Positions 26,795 to 34,218 of a stretch of 64,000 bases of DNA are shown piece by piece. How positions within the stretch are numbered: position 1 is the stretch's first letter; each line of letters begins with the position of its first letter. The notes under the pieces were generated by a model. That model was not told where the DNA came from and ran no database searches. It worked only from the letters and a program-made list of their open reading frames with translations. A program made the translations under genes and the position numbers. Origin of the DNA: Streptomyces violens (GTDB lineage Bacteria; Actinomycetota; Actinomycetes; Streptomycetales; Streptomycetaceae); NCBI RefSeq assembly GCF_000717745.1, contig NZ_JOBH01000025.1:27423-91422 (forward strand). The letters run 5' to 3'.

Positions 26795-26921
26795 CCATCG
26801 CCGCGTGCGTACGGTTCTTGCGTACGTACGCGGTGTACAGATCGATGACGAACCGGGTGAGGATCGCCTCGGCGATGACGAGCCCGGCCTTCGCCAGCGC
26901 CGCAACAAGGAATTCACCCAC
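26784..26921 (-). CDS. Small hydrophobic protein, 45 residues
   Basis: A short ORF from GTG 26921, reading VGEFLVAALAKAGLVIAEAI at the start and ending in a basic Thr/Ala tail (RKNRTHAAMATA). It forms one amphipathic or membrane helix of about 28 residues. An AGGAG motif lies 10 bases upstream of the GTG, and most third codon positions after the first five are G or C, as in real Streptomyces genes. GTG 26930 is another start. I do not recognise a named family. It could be a small membrane peptide; it could also be chance. Confidence 0.45.
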   Translation of the reverse strand: MGEFLVAALAKAGLVIAEAILTRFVIDLYTAYVRKNRTHAAMATA

Positions 26922-27105
26922 CGGAATCACGCTCCTGTCCCATTTTTACCGCTCGTGTCCGCGCGGCTTCCGGCGGGAGGCCGCGGCGGTCCCTCTGTAT
27001 CCATCCATGCCCTGGTGAGGTGACGTGGGGGTGACTCGGGACCAATGCACGGTTACGCCATGGTGAATTGCCGGGCTGCAGGACACGGGCTCAGGGCATG
27101 TGGGG

Positions 27106-27420
27106 TCAGGGCATGCCCCGCAGGCCCAAACGGAGGTGTTCGGTGTGGTGCAGGGCCTCGTCGAGGAGCTGGGCGACATGGTCGTCGTACAGCCGGTAGA
27201 CGATGCGCCGCCCTTCGCGGTGGCCGCTGACCAGGCCCAGTGTGCGCAGCAGGCGGAGCTGGTGGGAGACGGCGGACTGGGCCATGCCGATCTCCGCGGC
27301 GAGCTCGGAGACCGGGTGCGGGCGGTTCCGCAGCGCGGCGAGGATCAGCAGCCGGGAGGGGGCGGCCAGGGCCTGCAGGGTGGCCGCGACGACCGTCGCG
27401 GTCGCCGCGTCCAGGGCCAC
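27106..27420 (-). CDS. ArsR/SmtB-family zinc-type sensor repressor
   Basis: A 104-residue winged-helix metal sensor. The recognition helix is MAQSAVSHQLRLLRTLGLV. The alpha-5 helix carries D79, H81, H92 and H95 (numbering from GTG 27420), exactly the D-x-H-x10-H-x2-H spacing of the zinc sites of CzrA and SmtB, so it should respond to Zn(II) or similar ions. GTG 27420 has GGAGGAGG upstream and gives the usual family length. The frame is open to ATG 27501, which would overlap the upstream gene by 53 bases. It closes the zur-cobW gene row, and a role in zinc balance is likely. Confidence 0.85.
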   Translation of the reverse strand: MALDAATATVVAATLQALAAPSRLLILAALRNRPHPVSELAAEIGMAQSAVSHQLRLLRTLGLVSGHREGRRIVYRLYDDHVAQLLDEALHHTEHLRLGLRGMP

Positions 27421-27448
27421 CCCCTCCTCCTCTGCACTGGTTTCCGCG

Positions 27449-27946
27449 TCAGCGGCGGGCACGGCCGCGCCTGCCTGCCGCCCGGCCCTGCTGCGCCGCA
27501 CCCGGTGGCCGGATGAACTGGAGCTCCAGTGCGGGCGGCGGCGCGGCGATGCCGGGGCCGCCGTCGGCCGCCCACCGCAGGACGTCCTCGGTGGCGTCGT
27601 CGCTCATCGCGAAACCGATCCAGGCGGCCCGGCCGCCGTTCCGCCGCCCGGTGCCCGACGGCTGGACGACCAGCACGTTCGCCTGGTCGCAGGGGCCGAG
27701 GCAGTCGGTCGTACGGACCGCGAGGCGGCCTTCGGAGGCGCGGGCCGCCGCGCGCAGCCGGGCGAGCTGTCCGTCGTGGTCGAAGCCGCGGTGCTTGCGC
27801 GCGTTGCCGCAGCAGCAGCCCCGGCAGACGACCAGCGTGCACGGCCGGTCGCGCGCTGCACCGACCACCACCTGCGCCGCCGTGTCGGCGCGCGCGGCGA
27901 GTTCCTGCCGCCGCGCCGCGGCAGCGCGCCCGGCCGGGCGGCTCAC
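27449..27946 (-). CDS. Thioredoxin-like [2Fe-2S] ferredoxin-domain protein
   Basis: A 165-residue protein with a Cys-rich pattern of thioredoxin-like ferredoxins: LVVCRGCCCGNARKHRG near residue 40 and TTDCLGPCDQANVLVV near residue 80. Proteins of this kind bind a [2Fe-2S] cluster or a metal. The C-terminal 25 residues are Gly/Arg-rich. The ATG overlaps the stop of the WD40 gene by ATGA, so it is the last or next-to-last member of the Zur-linked operon. It might pass electrons or handle metal for the CobW GTPase, but no direct evidence is in the sequence. Confidence 0.75.
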   Translation of the reverse strand: MSRPAGRAAAARRQELAARADTAAQVVVGAARDRPCTLVVCRGCCCGNARKHRGFDHDGQLARLRAAARASEGRLAVRTTDCLGPCDQANVLVVQPSGTGRRNGGRAAWIGFAMSDDATEDVLRWAADGGPGIAAPPPALELQFIRPPGAAQQGRAAGRRGRARR

Positions 27947-28968
27947 AGCGTCACCCCCGGCGGCACCTCTACGGCCCGTACGGCACCGTCCCGGTACGCC
28001 ACGACCAGCAGTTCGGAGCCGGCCCAGGCCAGCGCGGTGACCGCCGACCCGCCGGGCAGCGTGCGGGCCGGTGACAGCCTGGTCTGCGGGCGGCCCGACG
28101 TGGCGTGCCAGAGCGCGAGCGTGCCGTCGTCGCCGCCGGTGGCGAGGTGACCGGCGCCGCCGGGCCGCCAGGCCAGTGCGGTGACCTTACGGTGCGCGCT
28201 CAGCGAGCGCGGCGCCGTACCGGCGGGGCCCTTGCCGGAGAAGTCCCACACCGTGACGTCCGGCGCGCCGTCGGCTGCGAGCCAGAAACCGGTGTCGTCG
28301 AACGCGAGCCGGGAGACCTTCTCCCGGTAACCGGACATGGTCAGTTCGCTGCCGTCGCGGGTGCGCCAGATGTGGATCGAGGCGTCCTGGTTGCCGCTGC
28401 AGATCCAGCGGCCGGTGGGCGCCACGGCCAGCGCGAGGTGCGAGCCGACGTACGGATAGGTGACCACGGGCGCCGCGGTGTGCCGCTCGTGGCAGCGCAC
28501 CGCTCCGTACGCCGCGACCGCCAGCCGCCGGCCGTCGCGCAGCCAAGCCAGGTCGGTGACGGTGCTGGGCGCCGGTTCGGTGGCCCAGAGCTGCTCGCCC
28601 TGCGCGTCCAGGACCAGCGCCTGCCGGCCGCGCGCCACGGCGACCCGCTGCCCGCCCGCCCAGACGGCGGTGGCCGACCAGGCACCCGTCTCGGTCAGCA
28701 CCGTACGGCCGGTGTCCCTGTCCTGTACGCCGTAGCCGGTCGGCCCGGTGGCGACGAGGTGGCGGCCGTCGGGCGAGAGCGCGACGGACAGCGCGCCGCC
28801 GGGCAGTTCGAGCGCGGGCCGTACCGCGCCGGTGGCGGTGTCCACGGTCCAGACGCGGCCGTCGGCACCGGCCACCGCGGCGGTCCCGGCCCGCACGGAG
28901 AGCGCGACGGGCGCGTCCTCGACGGCGGCCTCCCAGGCGAGCGGCACACCAACGGCGGGGGCGGTCAC
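27943..28968 (-). CDS. WD40-repeat beta-propeller protein
   Basis: A 341-residue WD40-like propeller. Clear blades include [47 protein letters not shown] and [18 protein letters not shown]. There is no signal peptide or enzyme domain, so it probably serves as a cytoplasmic binding scaffold. It is coupled by ATGA overlaps both to the CobW-type GTPase upstream and to the ferredoxin-like gene downstream. This tight link suggests it works with the metallochaperone, perhaps recognising client proteins. That job is inferred only from the operon. Confidence 0.82.
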   Translation of the reverse strand: MTAPAVGVPLAWEAAVEDAPVALSVRAGTAAVAGADGRVWTVDTATGAVRPALELPGGALSVALSPDGRHLVATGPTGYGVQDRDTGRTVLTETGAWSATAVWAGGQRVAVARGRQALVLDAQGEQLWATEPAPSTVTDLAWLRDGRRLAVAAYGAVRCHERHTAAPVVTYPYVGSHLALAVAPTGRWICSGNQDASIHIWRTRDGSELTMSGYREKVSRLAFDDTGFWLAADGAPDVTVWDFSGKGPAGTAPRSLSAHRKVTALAWRPGGAGHLATGGDDGTLALWHATSGRPQTRLSPARTLPGGSAVTALAWAGSELLVVAYRDGAVRAVEVPPGVTL

Positions 28969-29987
28969 GCGGCGGCTCCCGCGGTGCTCAGGCAGGCGGA
29001 CAGGCCCTGCTCCAACTGGTCACGGTCCAGCCCGCGGCCGATGAAGACCAGCTTGCTCCGCCGCGTCTCGGCCGGCTGCCACTCCCGCCCGAACTGCCCA
29101 TCCAGCAGCATGTGGACGCCCTGGAAGACGTACTGCTTCGGCGCTCCGGCGAGGGCGAGAATGCCCTTGGAGCGGAAGATGTCCGCGCCCTTCGTACGCA
29201 GCAGCGCGCCGAGCCAGCGGTTGAGCCGGGCCTCGTCCAGCTCGCCGGTCAGCTCGAAACCGACCGAGGTGACGCTGGTGTCATGCTGGTGCTCGGTCTC
29301 GGTCAGGAACTCCGGGTCGTCCTTGAGCACCCGCGCCAGGTCGAACGCGCCGACGTCCATGACCTCCTCGAGGTCCACCGCCGCGTGCCGGGCGGGGATG
29401 ATCTGTACGGCGGCGTTGATCGCCCGGATACGGGAGACGACCTCCGCGACCGTCGTCTCGTCCACCAGGTCCGTCTTGTTGAGGACGATCCGGTCGGCGA
29501 AGGCGACCTGCTCCACGGCCTCGTTCTCCACGCCCTCGGGCTTCACCTCGTCGAGGTGCTGGATGGCGTGGGCCGCGTCGACGAGCGTGACGATGGCGTC
29601 CAGCCGAAGCTGGGCCGCGATCTCGTCGTCCATGAAGAAGGTCTGCGCGACGGGCGCGGGGTCGGCCAGCCCGGTGGTCTCGATCAGGATGTGGTCGAAC
29701 TTCTCGCGGCGGCGCATCAGCGCGCCGAGGATGCGGATGAGATCGCCGCGCACGGTGCAGCAGATGCAGCCGTTGTTCATCTCGAAGATCTCTTCTTCGG
29801 CGTCGAGCACGAGCGCGTCGTCGATGCCGACCTCGCCGAACTCGTTCTCGATCACGGCGATCTTCATCCCGTGCTGCTCGGTGAGGATGCGGTTGAGCAG
29901 GGTGGTCTTGCCGGAACCGAGAAAGCCGGTCAGTACGGTGACGGGCACCCGCCCATCACGTGCGGCGGCGTCGGCAGCGTCGGTCAT
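28965..29987 (-). CDS. CobW/COG0523-family GTPase, likely zinc metallochaperone
   Basis: A 340-residue G3E-class P-loop GTPase. Walker A is [19 protein letters not shown] near residue 18, the metal-binding CxCC motif appears as [13 protein letters not shown] near residue 72, Walker B as [14 protein letters not shown], and NKTD is the guanine-binding motif. The C-terminal CobW domain ends in [19 protein letters not shown]. These proteins deliver zinc or cobalt to client enzymes. The gene lies 22 bp downstream of zur, and a Zur-like box precedes zur, so it should be induced by zinc starvation. It overlaps the WD40 gene by ATGA. Confidence 0.9.
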   Translation of the reverse strand: MTDAADAAARDGRVPVTVLTGFLGSGKTTLLNRILTEQHGMKIAVIENEFGEVGIDDALVLDAEEEIFEMNNGCICCTVRGDLIRILGALMRRREKFDHILIETTGLADPAPVAQTFFMDDEIAAQLRLDAIVTLVDAAHAIQHLDEVKPEGVENEAVEQVAFADRIVLNKTDLVDETTVAEVVSRIRAINAAVQIIPARHAAVDLEEVMDVGAFDLARVLKDDPEFLTETEHQHDTSVTSVGFELTGELDEARLNRWLGALLRTKGADIFRSKGILALAGAPKQYVFQGVHMLLDGQFGREWQPAETRRSKLVFIGRGLDRDQLEQGLSACLSTAGAAA

Positions 29988-30009
29988 GGGGCGTCCTTCT
30001 GAGTAGGTG

Positions 30010-30423
30010 TCAGTGGGCGGTGGGCCGGCAGCGGCCGCAGACGCCGGTCAGTTCGACGGTGTGCTCGACATCGGTGAACCCGCTGGTCTCGCCGATGCGT
30101 TCGGCCCACCGCTCGACCACGCGCGAGTCGACCGGCCGGCTGTGGCCGCAGTCGCGGCACAGGAGGTAGTGCTGATGGCCGGCGGTGCTGCGTCTGCGGT
30201 ACAGCCGTTCCCCCGTCCCGTCCCGCACGACGTCCACCTGGCCGCTGGCCTGGAGCTGGTGGAGCGCGCGGTAGACCGTCGTGAGGCCGACCGCGCAGTC
30301 CGCGGTGACCAGACGGGCGTGCAGCATCTGGGCCGAGACGAAGTCCTGGCAGTTACCGAGCGCACGCAGCACCGCGGCCCGCTGCGGGGTGTTCCGCGTC
30401 GGCGAAGGCTTGGCACCGGTCAT
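30010..30423 (-). CDS. zur: Fur-family zinc uptake regulator (Zur-like)
   Basis: A 137-residue Fur-family repressor. The winged helix contains [15 protein letters not shown] and [20 protein letters not shown]. The dimer domain has [21 protein letters not shown] and GVCGRC, giving the two CxxC pairs of the structural zinc site. The combination with a CobW GTPase gene immediately downstream points to Zur rather than Fur or Nur. ATG 30423 is used. A 15-base palindromic Zur-type box lies 16 bases upstream, so it probably represses its own operon when zinc is plentiful. Confidence 0.88.
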   Translation of the reverse strand: MTGAKPSPTRNTPQRAAVLRALGNCQDFVSAQMLHARLVTADCAVGLTTVYRALHQLQASGQVDVVRDGTGERLYRRRSTAGHQHYLLCRDCGHSRPVDSRVVERWAERIGETSGFTDVEHTVELTGVCGRCRPTAH

Positions 30424-30438
30424 GCTCGAGAGCCTAAA

Positions 30439-30453
30439 TGAAAATGAATTCCA
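30439..30453. promoter_or_regulatory. Zur-box-like operator
   Basis: TGAAAATGAATTCCA is a 15-base near-palindrome close to the Streptomyces Zur consensus TGAAAATGATTTTCA. It is an A/T island in GC-rich DNA between zur and the divergent Lrp gene. Confidence 0.65.
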
Positions 30454-30583
30454 TGTCCATGTGAGGGGCTGTTCATGTGTTACGGGCGCGCCCGCCCCGC
30501 TGTCGCAGGTCGCGGCGGCACACCGCAGACTGGAGGCGATCGACCGGAACCGCACCGCACCACCCGTAAGGAGGCCGTTCACC

Positions 30584-31063
30584 ATGGCCGTGGACGCACT
30601 CGACGCCCGGATCCTCCGGCTGCTGCTGGAGCAGCCGCGGACGAGCGTGCGGGAGTACGCGCGCATCCTCGGCGTCGCGCGCGGCACGGTGCAGGCGCGC
30701 CTGGACCGGCTGGAGCGGGACGGTGTGATCACCGCGTACGGGCCGCGGCTCTCCCCCGCCGCGCTCGGGCACCCGGTCACCGCCTTCGCACACATCGAGG
30801 TCACGCAGGGACACCTGGAGGAGGTCGCGGCCCTGCTGGCCGAGGTGCCGCAGATCATCGAGGCGTTCTCGACCACGGGCGGCGGCGATCTGCTGGCCAA
30901 GGTGGTGGCGCGGGACGCGGCGCATCTGGAGGACGTGATCCAGCAGCTCATCAACATGCCGGGAGTGGTGCGGACGCGCACGGAGGTGGCGCTGCGCGAG
31001 CGTGTGCCGCACCGGCTGCTGCCGCTGGTGGAGGATGTCGGCGGGGCCGCGGCTCCACGCTGA
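30584..31063 (+). CDS. Lrp/AsnC-family regulator
   Basis: A 159-residue regulator. The winged helix reads VDALDARILRLLLEQPRTSV with the recognition helix in VARGTVQARLDRLERDGVI. The RAM sensor domain follows (TAFAHIEVTQGHLEEVAALL ... GGGDLLAKVVARDAAHLE). ATG 30584 has an AAGGAGG site nine bases upstream. The HAD phosphatase gene begins 24 bases downstream. The ligand and targets are unknown. It differs clearly from the Lrp protein near 7.8 kb, so they are not recent duplicates. Confidence 0.88.
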   Translation: MAVDALDARILRLLLEQPRTSVREYARILGVARGTVQARLDRLERDGVITAYGPRLSPAALGHPVTAFAHIEVTQGHLEEVAALLAEVPQIIEAFSTTGGGDLLAKVVARDAAHLEDVIQQLINMPGVVRTRTEVALRERVPHRLLPLVEDVGGAAAPR

Positions 31064-31087
31064 CCGCGGGCTTGGCATGCTGGGGGC

Positions 31088-31789
31088 ATGAGCACCGAAG
31101 CCCCCTCCCGCACGCCCGTCATCTTCGACCTCGACGGCACCCTGGTCGACAGCGAGCCCAACTACTACGAGGCGGGGCGGCGGCTGCTCGCCCGGTACGG
31201 GGTCGAGGACTTCACCTGGGAGCACCACACGCGGTTCATCGGCATCGGGACGCGCGAGACGCTGGAGATCCTGAAGAAGGAGTACGGGATCCAGGCGCCC
31301 GTGAGCGAGCTGCTGGCCGGGAAGAACGCGATCTATCTGGAGCTGGCCGGGGCGCAGACCGAGGTGTTCCCGGAGATGCGGGCCTTCGTGGAGCAGCTGC
31401 ACGCGGCGGGGCACCCGGTCGCGGTGGCGTCCGGCTCGTCCCGGGCCGCGATCGACGCCGTGCTGAAGGGCACCGACCTGGACGCGATGCTCAGCACGCG
31501 GGTATCGGCCGAGGAGGTGGGGCGCGGCAAGCCGGAGCCCGATGTCTTCCTGGAGGCGGCGAAGCGGCTGGGAGTGGCACCGGAGAGCTGCGTCGTGCTG
31601 GAGGACGCGCCGCCCGGAGCCGAGGCCGCGCGCCGCGCCGGGATGCGGTGCATCGCGATCCCGTACGTGGCGGAGACCGCGGGAGACCCGGCGTTCGAGG
31701 CCGCCGGGCTCCTCTTCAGGGGCGGTCAGCGGGAGTTCACGGCGCGGGCCGCGTACGCATGGCTCGCTCGGCCAGCTCCGTCTTCTTGA
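31088..31789 (+). CDS. HAD-superfamily phosphatase
   Basis: A 233-residue haloacid dehalogenase-like hydrolase of the beta-phosphoglucomutase/phosphatase subgroup. Motif I is VIFDLDGTLVDSEPNYY with the nucleophile Asp, motif II is VAVASGSSRAAID, and motifs III/IV read GKPEPDVFLEAAKRLG and VVLEDAPPGAEAARRAG. It probably dephosphorylates a small sugar or acyl phosphate in the cytoplasm. Its 3' end overlaps the convergent acyl-CoA ligase by 53 bases, so the two transcripts are antisense to each other there. Confidence 0.88.
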   Translation: MSTEAPSRTPVIFDLDGTLVDSEPNYYEAGRRLLARYGVEDFTWEHHTRFIGIGTRETLEILKKEYGIQAPVSELLAGKNAIYLELAGAQTEVFPEMRAFVEQLHAAGHPVAVASGSSRAAIDAVLKGTDLDAMLSTRVSAEEVGRGKPEPDVFLEAAKRLGVAPESCVVLEDAPPGAEAARRAGMRCIAIPYVAETAGDPAFEAAGLLFRGGQREFTARAAYAWLARPAPSS

Positions 31790-33389
31790 TCTTTCCAGTG
31801 GCGGTGAGCGGCAGCTCCGCGGTCAACTCGATGGCGGGCAGCTTGTAGGGGGCCATGGCCGCGCCCGCCCACTCCGTCAGGGCCTCGGCGGTGAGCGTGC
31901 TGCCGGGGACGGTGCGGACGTAGGCGTACGGGCGCTGGCCGCGGCGCTCGTCCGGTACGGCCACCACCGCCGCGGCCAGCACGTCCGGGTGCCGTCCGAG
32001 CAGCGTCTCCACCTCCGTCGGGAAGACGCTCATGCCGTTCACCTTGATCATGTCCTTGTCGCGGCCGAGGTAGTGCAGACAGCCGTCCTCGTCGATGGAG
32101 CCGATGTCGCCGGTGTGCAGCCAGCCGTCGCGAAGGGCGGTCTCGGTGGCCTTGGGGGCGCGCCAGTACCGGGTGAGGACGGACGGGCCGCGGACGACGA
32201 TCTCACCGCGCTCGCCGAGCGGCAGCGGCTCGCCGGTGGCGAAGTCCACGACCATGATGTCCGTGCCGGGGACGGGCAGCCCGCAGAACGTGGGCTCGCT
32301 GAGCAGGTCGGCGTCGCCGTCCTGGAAGCCGAGGGTGGAGGTGTCGCTGGTGTGCGTCTCGGTCATGCCGTACGACGCCTCGCGCAGCACGCTGTGGTCG
32401 CCGACGGCGCGGCGCCAGCGGTCGCGGACCTCCGGGGTGAGCTTGCGGATGAAGGAGACGGTGAGCGGCGAGGTGAAGGCGGAGAGATCACGGCCCGCGA
32501 GGTCCGGGCGGTCCAGGAGTTCGAGGTAGTTCTCGACCGTGCCCGCCATGGTGGCGACGCGGTACCGCTCCAGGCCTTCGATGACGGCGGCCGGGTCCCA
32601 GCGCGGCAGCAGCACGCTCGTGCCGCCGGAGACCAGCGGCGCGAGGATGCCCAGGTTCTCGCCCGCGATCCAGAAGATGGGCAGGTAGCAGAGGGAGACG
32701 ATGCCCTCGGGAGCCAGGTCGGGGGCGCGGCCGGAGTCGATGGCGGTGGCCGTGTAGACCATGTGGCGCTGGGTGTGTTCGCAGCCCTTGGGCATGCCGG
32801 TGGTGCCGCCGGTGTAGTTCAGGGCGGCGAGCGCGTCGAGGTCGTCGGCGATCCGGCCGTGCGGGGCGTGCGCGAGCGCTGCGTCCCAGGCGTCGGTGTC
32901 GGCGAGGAGTACCTCGCGTACGGGCGTGTCCGCGCGTATCTCCTCGATGGCCGGGGCCAGTTCGGTACGGGAGATGACCAGGTGGGTGCCCGCGTCGGTC
33001 AGTTCGTGGCGGAGTTCGGCCGCCTTGAACATGGGATTGACCGGTACGTGGACCGCGCCGAGGCGTAGCACGGCGAGCATCGCGACGAGGAACTGCGGGC
33101 AGTTGGGCAGATGGACGCCGACCCGGTCGCCGGGCTGCACACCCTGCGCGGCCAGCCATCCGGCCAGCCGGTCGGACGCCTCGTCCAGCTCCCGGTAGGT
33201 CGTCTCGCGGCCGTCGAAGACGAGGGCCGGACGGTCGGGGGCCTCGGTGGCCCAGTGATGCACGTAACCGGGCACGGTCCGCTCGCCGGCCCGGAGCCGT
33301 ATGGCGTCCGGCTGCCGGCCGCTGCGGGCCCGTTCCTGTCGGGTGCGGAGATCGGTCAGGTAGTGCTCGATACGCGTCGCGCGGCTCAC
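31737..33389 (-). CDS. Acyl-CoA synthetase / AMP-dependent ligase
   Basis: A 550-residue adenylate-forming enzyme. It activates a carboxylic acid with ATP and loads it on CoA. The P-loop is seen as LNYTGGTTGMPKGCEHT near residue 195, A5 as SYGMTETHTSD, and the hinge as DGWLHTGDIGSID and GRDKDMIKVNGMSVFP, with the C-terminal Lys in ATGKIKKTELAE. It lies downstream of a TetR gene on the same strand and divergent from an acyl-CoA carboxylase, so the two enzymes may make and then carboxylate an acyl-CoA. The acid substrate is unknown. The 3' end overlaps the HAD gene. Confidence 0.88.
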   Translation of the reverse strand: MSRATRIEHYLTDLRTRQERARSGRQPDAIRLRAGERTVPGYVHHWATEAPDRPALVFDGRETTYRELDEASDRLAGWLAAQGVQPGDRVGVHLPNCPQFLVAMLAVLRLGAVHVPVNPMFKAAELRHELTDAGTHLVISRTELAPAIEEIRADTPVREVLLADTDAWDAALAHAPHGRIADDLDALAALNYTGGTTGMPKGCEHTQRHMVYTATAIDSGRAPDLAPEGIVSLCYLPIFWIAGENLGILAPLVSGGTSVLLPRWDPAAVIEGLERYRVATMAGTVENYLELLDRPDLAGRDLSAFTSPLTVSFIRKLTPEVRDRWRRAVGDHSVLREASYGMTETHTSDTSTLGFQDGDADLLSEPTFCGLPVPGTDIMVVDFATGEPLPLGERGEIVVRGPSVLTRYWRAPKATETALRDGWLHTGDIGSIDEDGCLHYLGRDKDMIKVNGMSVFPTEVETLLGRHPDVLAAAVVAVPDERRGQRPYAYVRTVPGSTLTAEALTEWAGAAMAPYKLPAIELTAELPLTATGKIKKTELAERAMRTRPAP

Positions 33390-33459
33390 TGCTACTCCTC
33401 CGGTATCGCCTGGTGTCCCTCGTCGTCCTGCGGCGGTGCTGTGCGGTGCTGCGGCGTCC

Positions 33460-34143
33460 CTAGGGGTTTTCTGACGGGACGCCGAGCAGGTGCAGGTACA
33501 TGGCGGTGACGTCGCGTACGGCCGCCTCGTACGCGTCCGGGTCCTCCGCGACCAGCTGGGCGAACCGCACGCTCATTCCACCCACCGCGTGCGCCACCGC
33601 CAACGGGTCGGCGACCGGGGCCAGTTGACCGGTCTCGGTCAGGCGGCGGATGTAGCGGGCGGTGCGGCGGGTGGGCCGGCGGTTGATCTCCTCCCACAGC
33701 TCGCGCAGCCCGTCGTCCCCCTGCGCCTGCTGCTCGATCAGCCGGAGCAGCGGGAGGTGGGCGGCGTACGCGGCGAGGAAGGCGGCGGTGGAGTCGTGCG
33801 CGACGGCGCGGACGTCGTCGGGGTCGGTGTCCGGCACTTCCTGCGCGGCGAGGAAGGCGTCCCGTACGCGCACCGCGAGCACCTGGAAGATCTCTTCCTT
33901 GGACGCGAAGTAGACGTAGAACCCCGCGCGGGACAGCTCGGCCTCGGCGGCGATGTCGGCGATGGTGGCGGGCCCGTAGCCACGGCGCGCGAAGACCGCC
34001 TCGGCGGCGTCCAGCAGCCGGTGGCGCACGGGCGTGTCGCTGCGGTCGCGGGCGGTGCGGGTCGCCCAGGGCCGGTGTCCGCGGCCGGGCGGCTGCTGGG
34101 CGGCGGACTCGTCTGTGTTTGCCACGCCTTCTTTGTTTGCCAC
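33460..34143 (-). CDS. TetR-family regulator of the acyl-CoA ligase/carboxylase locus
   Basis: A 227-residue TetR repressor. The HTH is LLDAAEAVFARRGYGPATIA with recognition helix LSRAGFYVYFASKEEIFQVL. The C-terminal helical domain is of the type that binds acyl-CoA or similar ligands. GTG 34143 is used; the first codons repeat GTGGCAAAC, so GTG 34125 is an alternative. A dyad ATTGAC-N12-GTCAAT begins 12 bases upstream, in the gap shared with the carboxylase gene, so it probably controls both directions. Confidence 0.87.
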   Translation of the reverse strand: MANKEGVANTDESAAQQPPGRGHRPWATRTARDRSDTPVRHRLLDAAEAVFARRGYGPATIADIAAEAELSRAGFYVYFASKEEIFQVLAVRVRDAFLAAQEVPDTDPDDVRAVAHDSTAAFLAAYAAHLPLLRLIEQQAQGDDGLRELWEEINRRPTRRTARYIRRLTETGQLAPVADPLAVAHAVGGMSVRFAQLVAEDPDAYEAAVRDVTAMYLHLLGVPSENP

Positions 34144-34154
34144 GCCTCGACCAT

Positions 34155-34178
34155 ATTGACGTTGACGCCAATGTCAAT
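34155..34178. promoter_or_regulatory. TetR operator candidate ATTGAC-N12-GTCAAT
   Basis: A perfect 6-base inverted repeat at 34155-34160 and 34173-34178 within an A/T-rich stretch containing further GTTGACG-type half-sites. It lies in the 75-bp gap between the divergent TetR and acyl-CoA carboxylase starts. Confidence 0.6.
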
Positions 34179-34218
34179 GACCATGACAGCGCCGTCTCAG
34201 CGTGGAGGTGCTTGCTCA

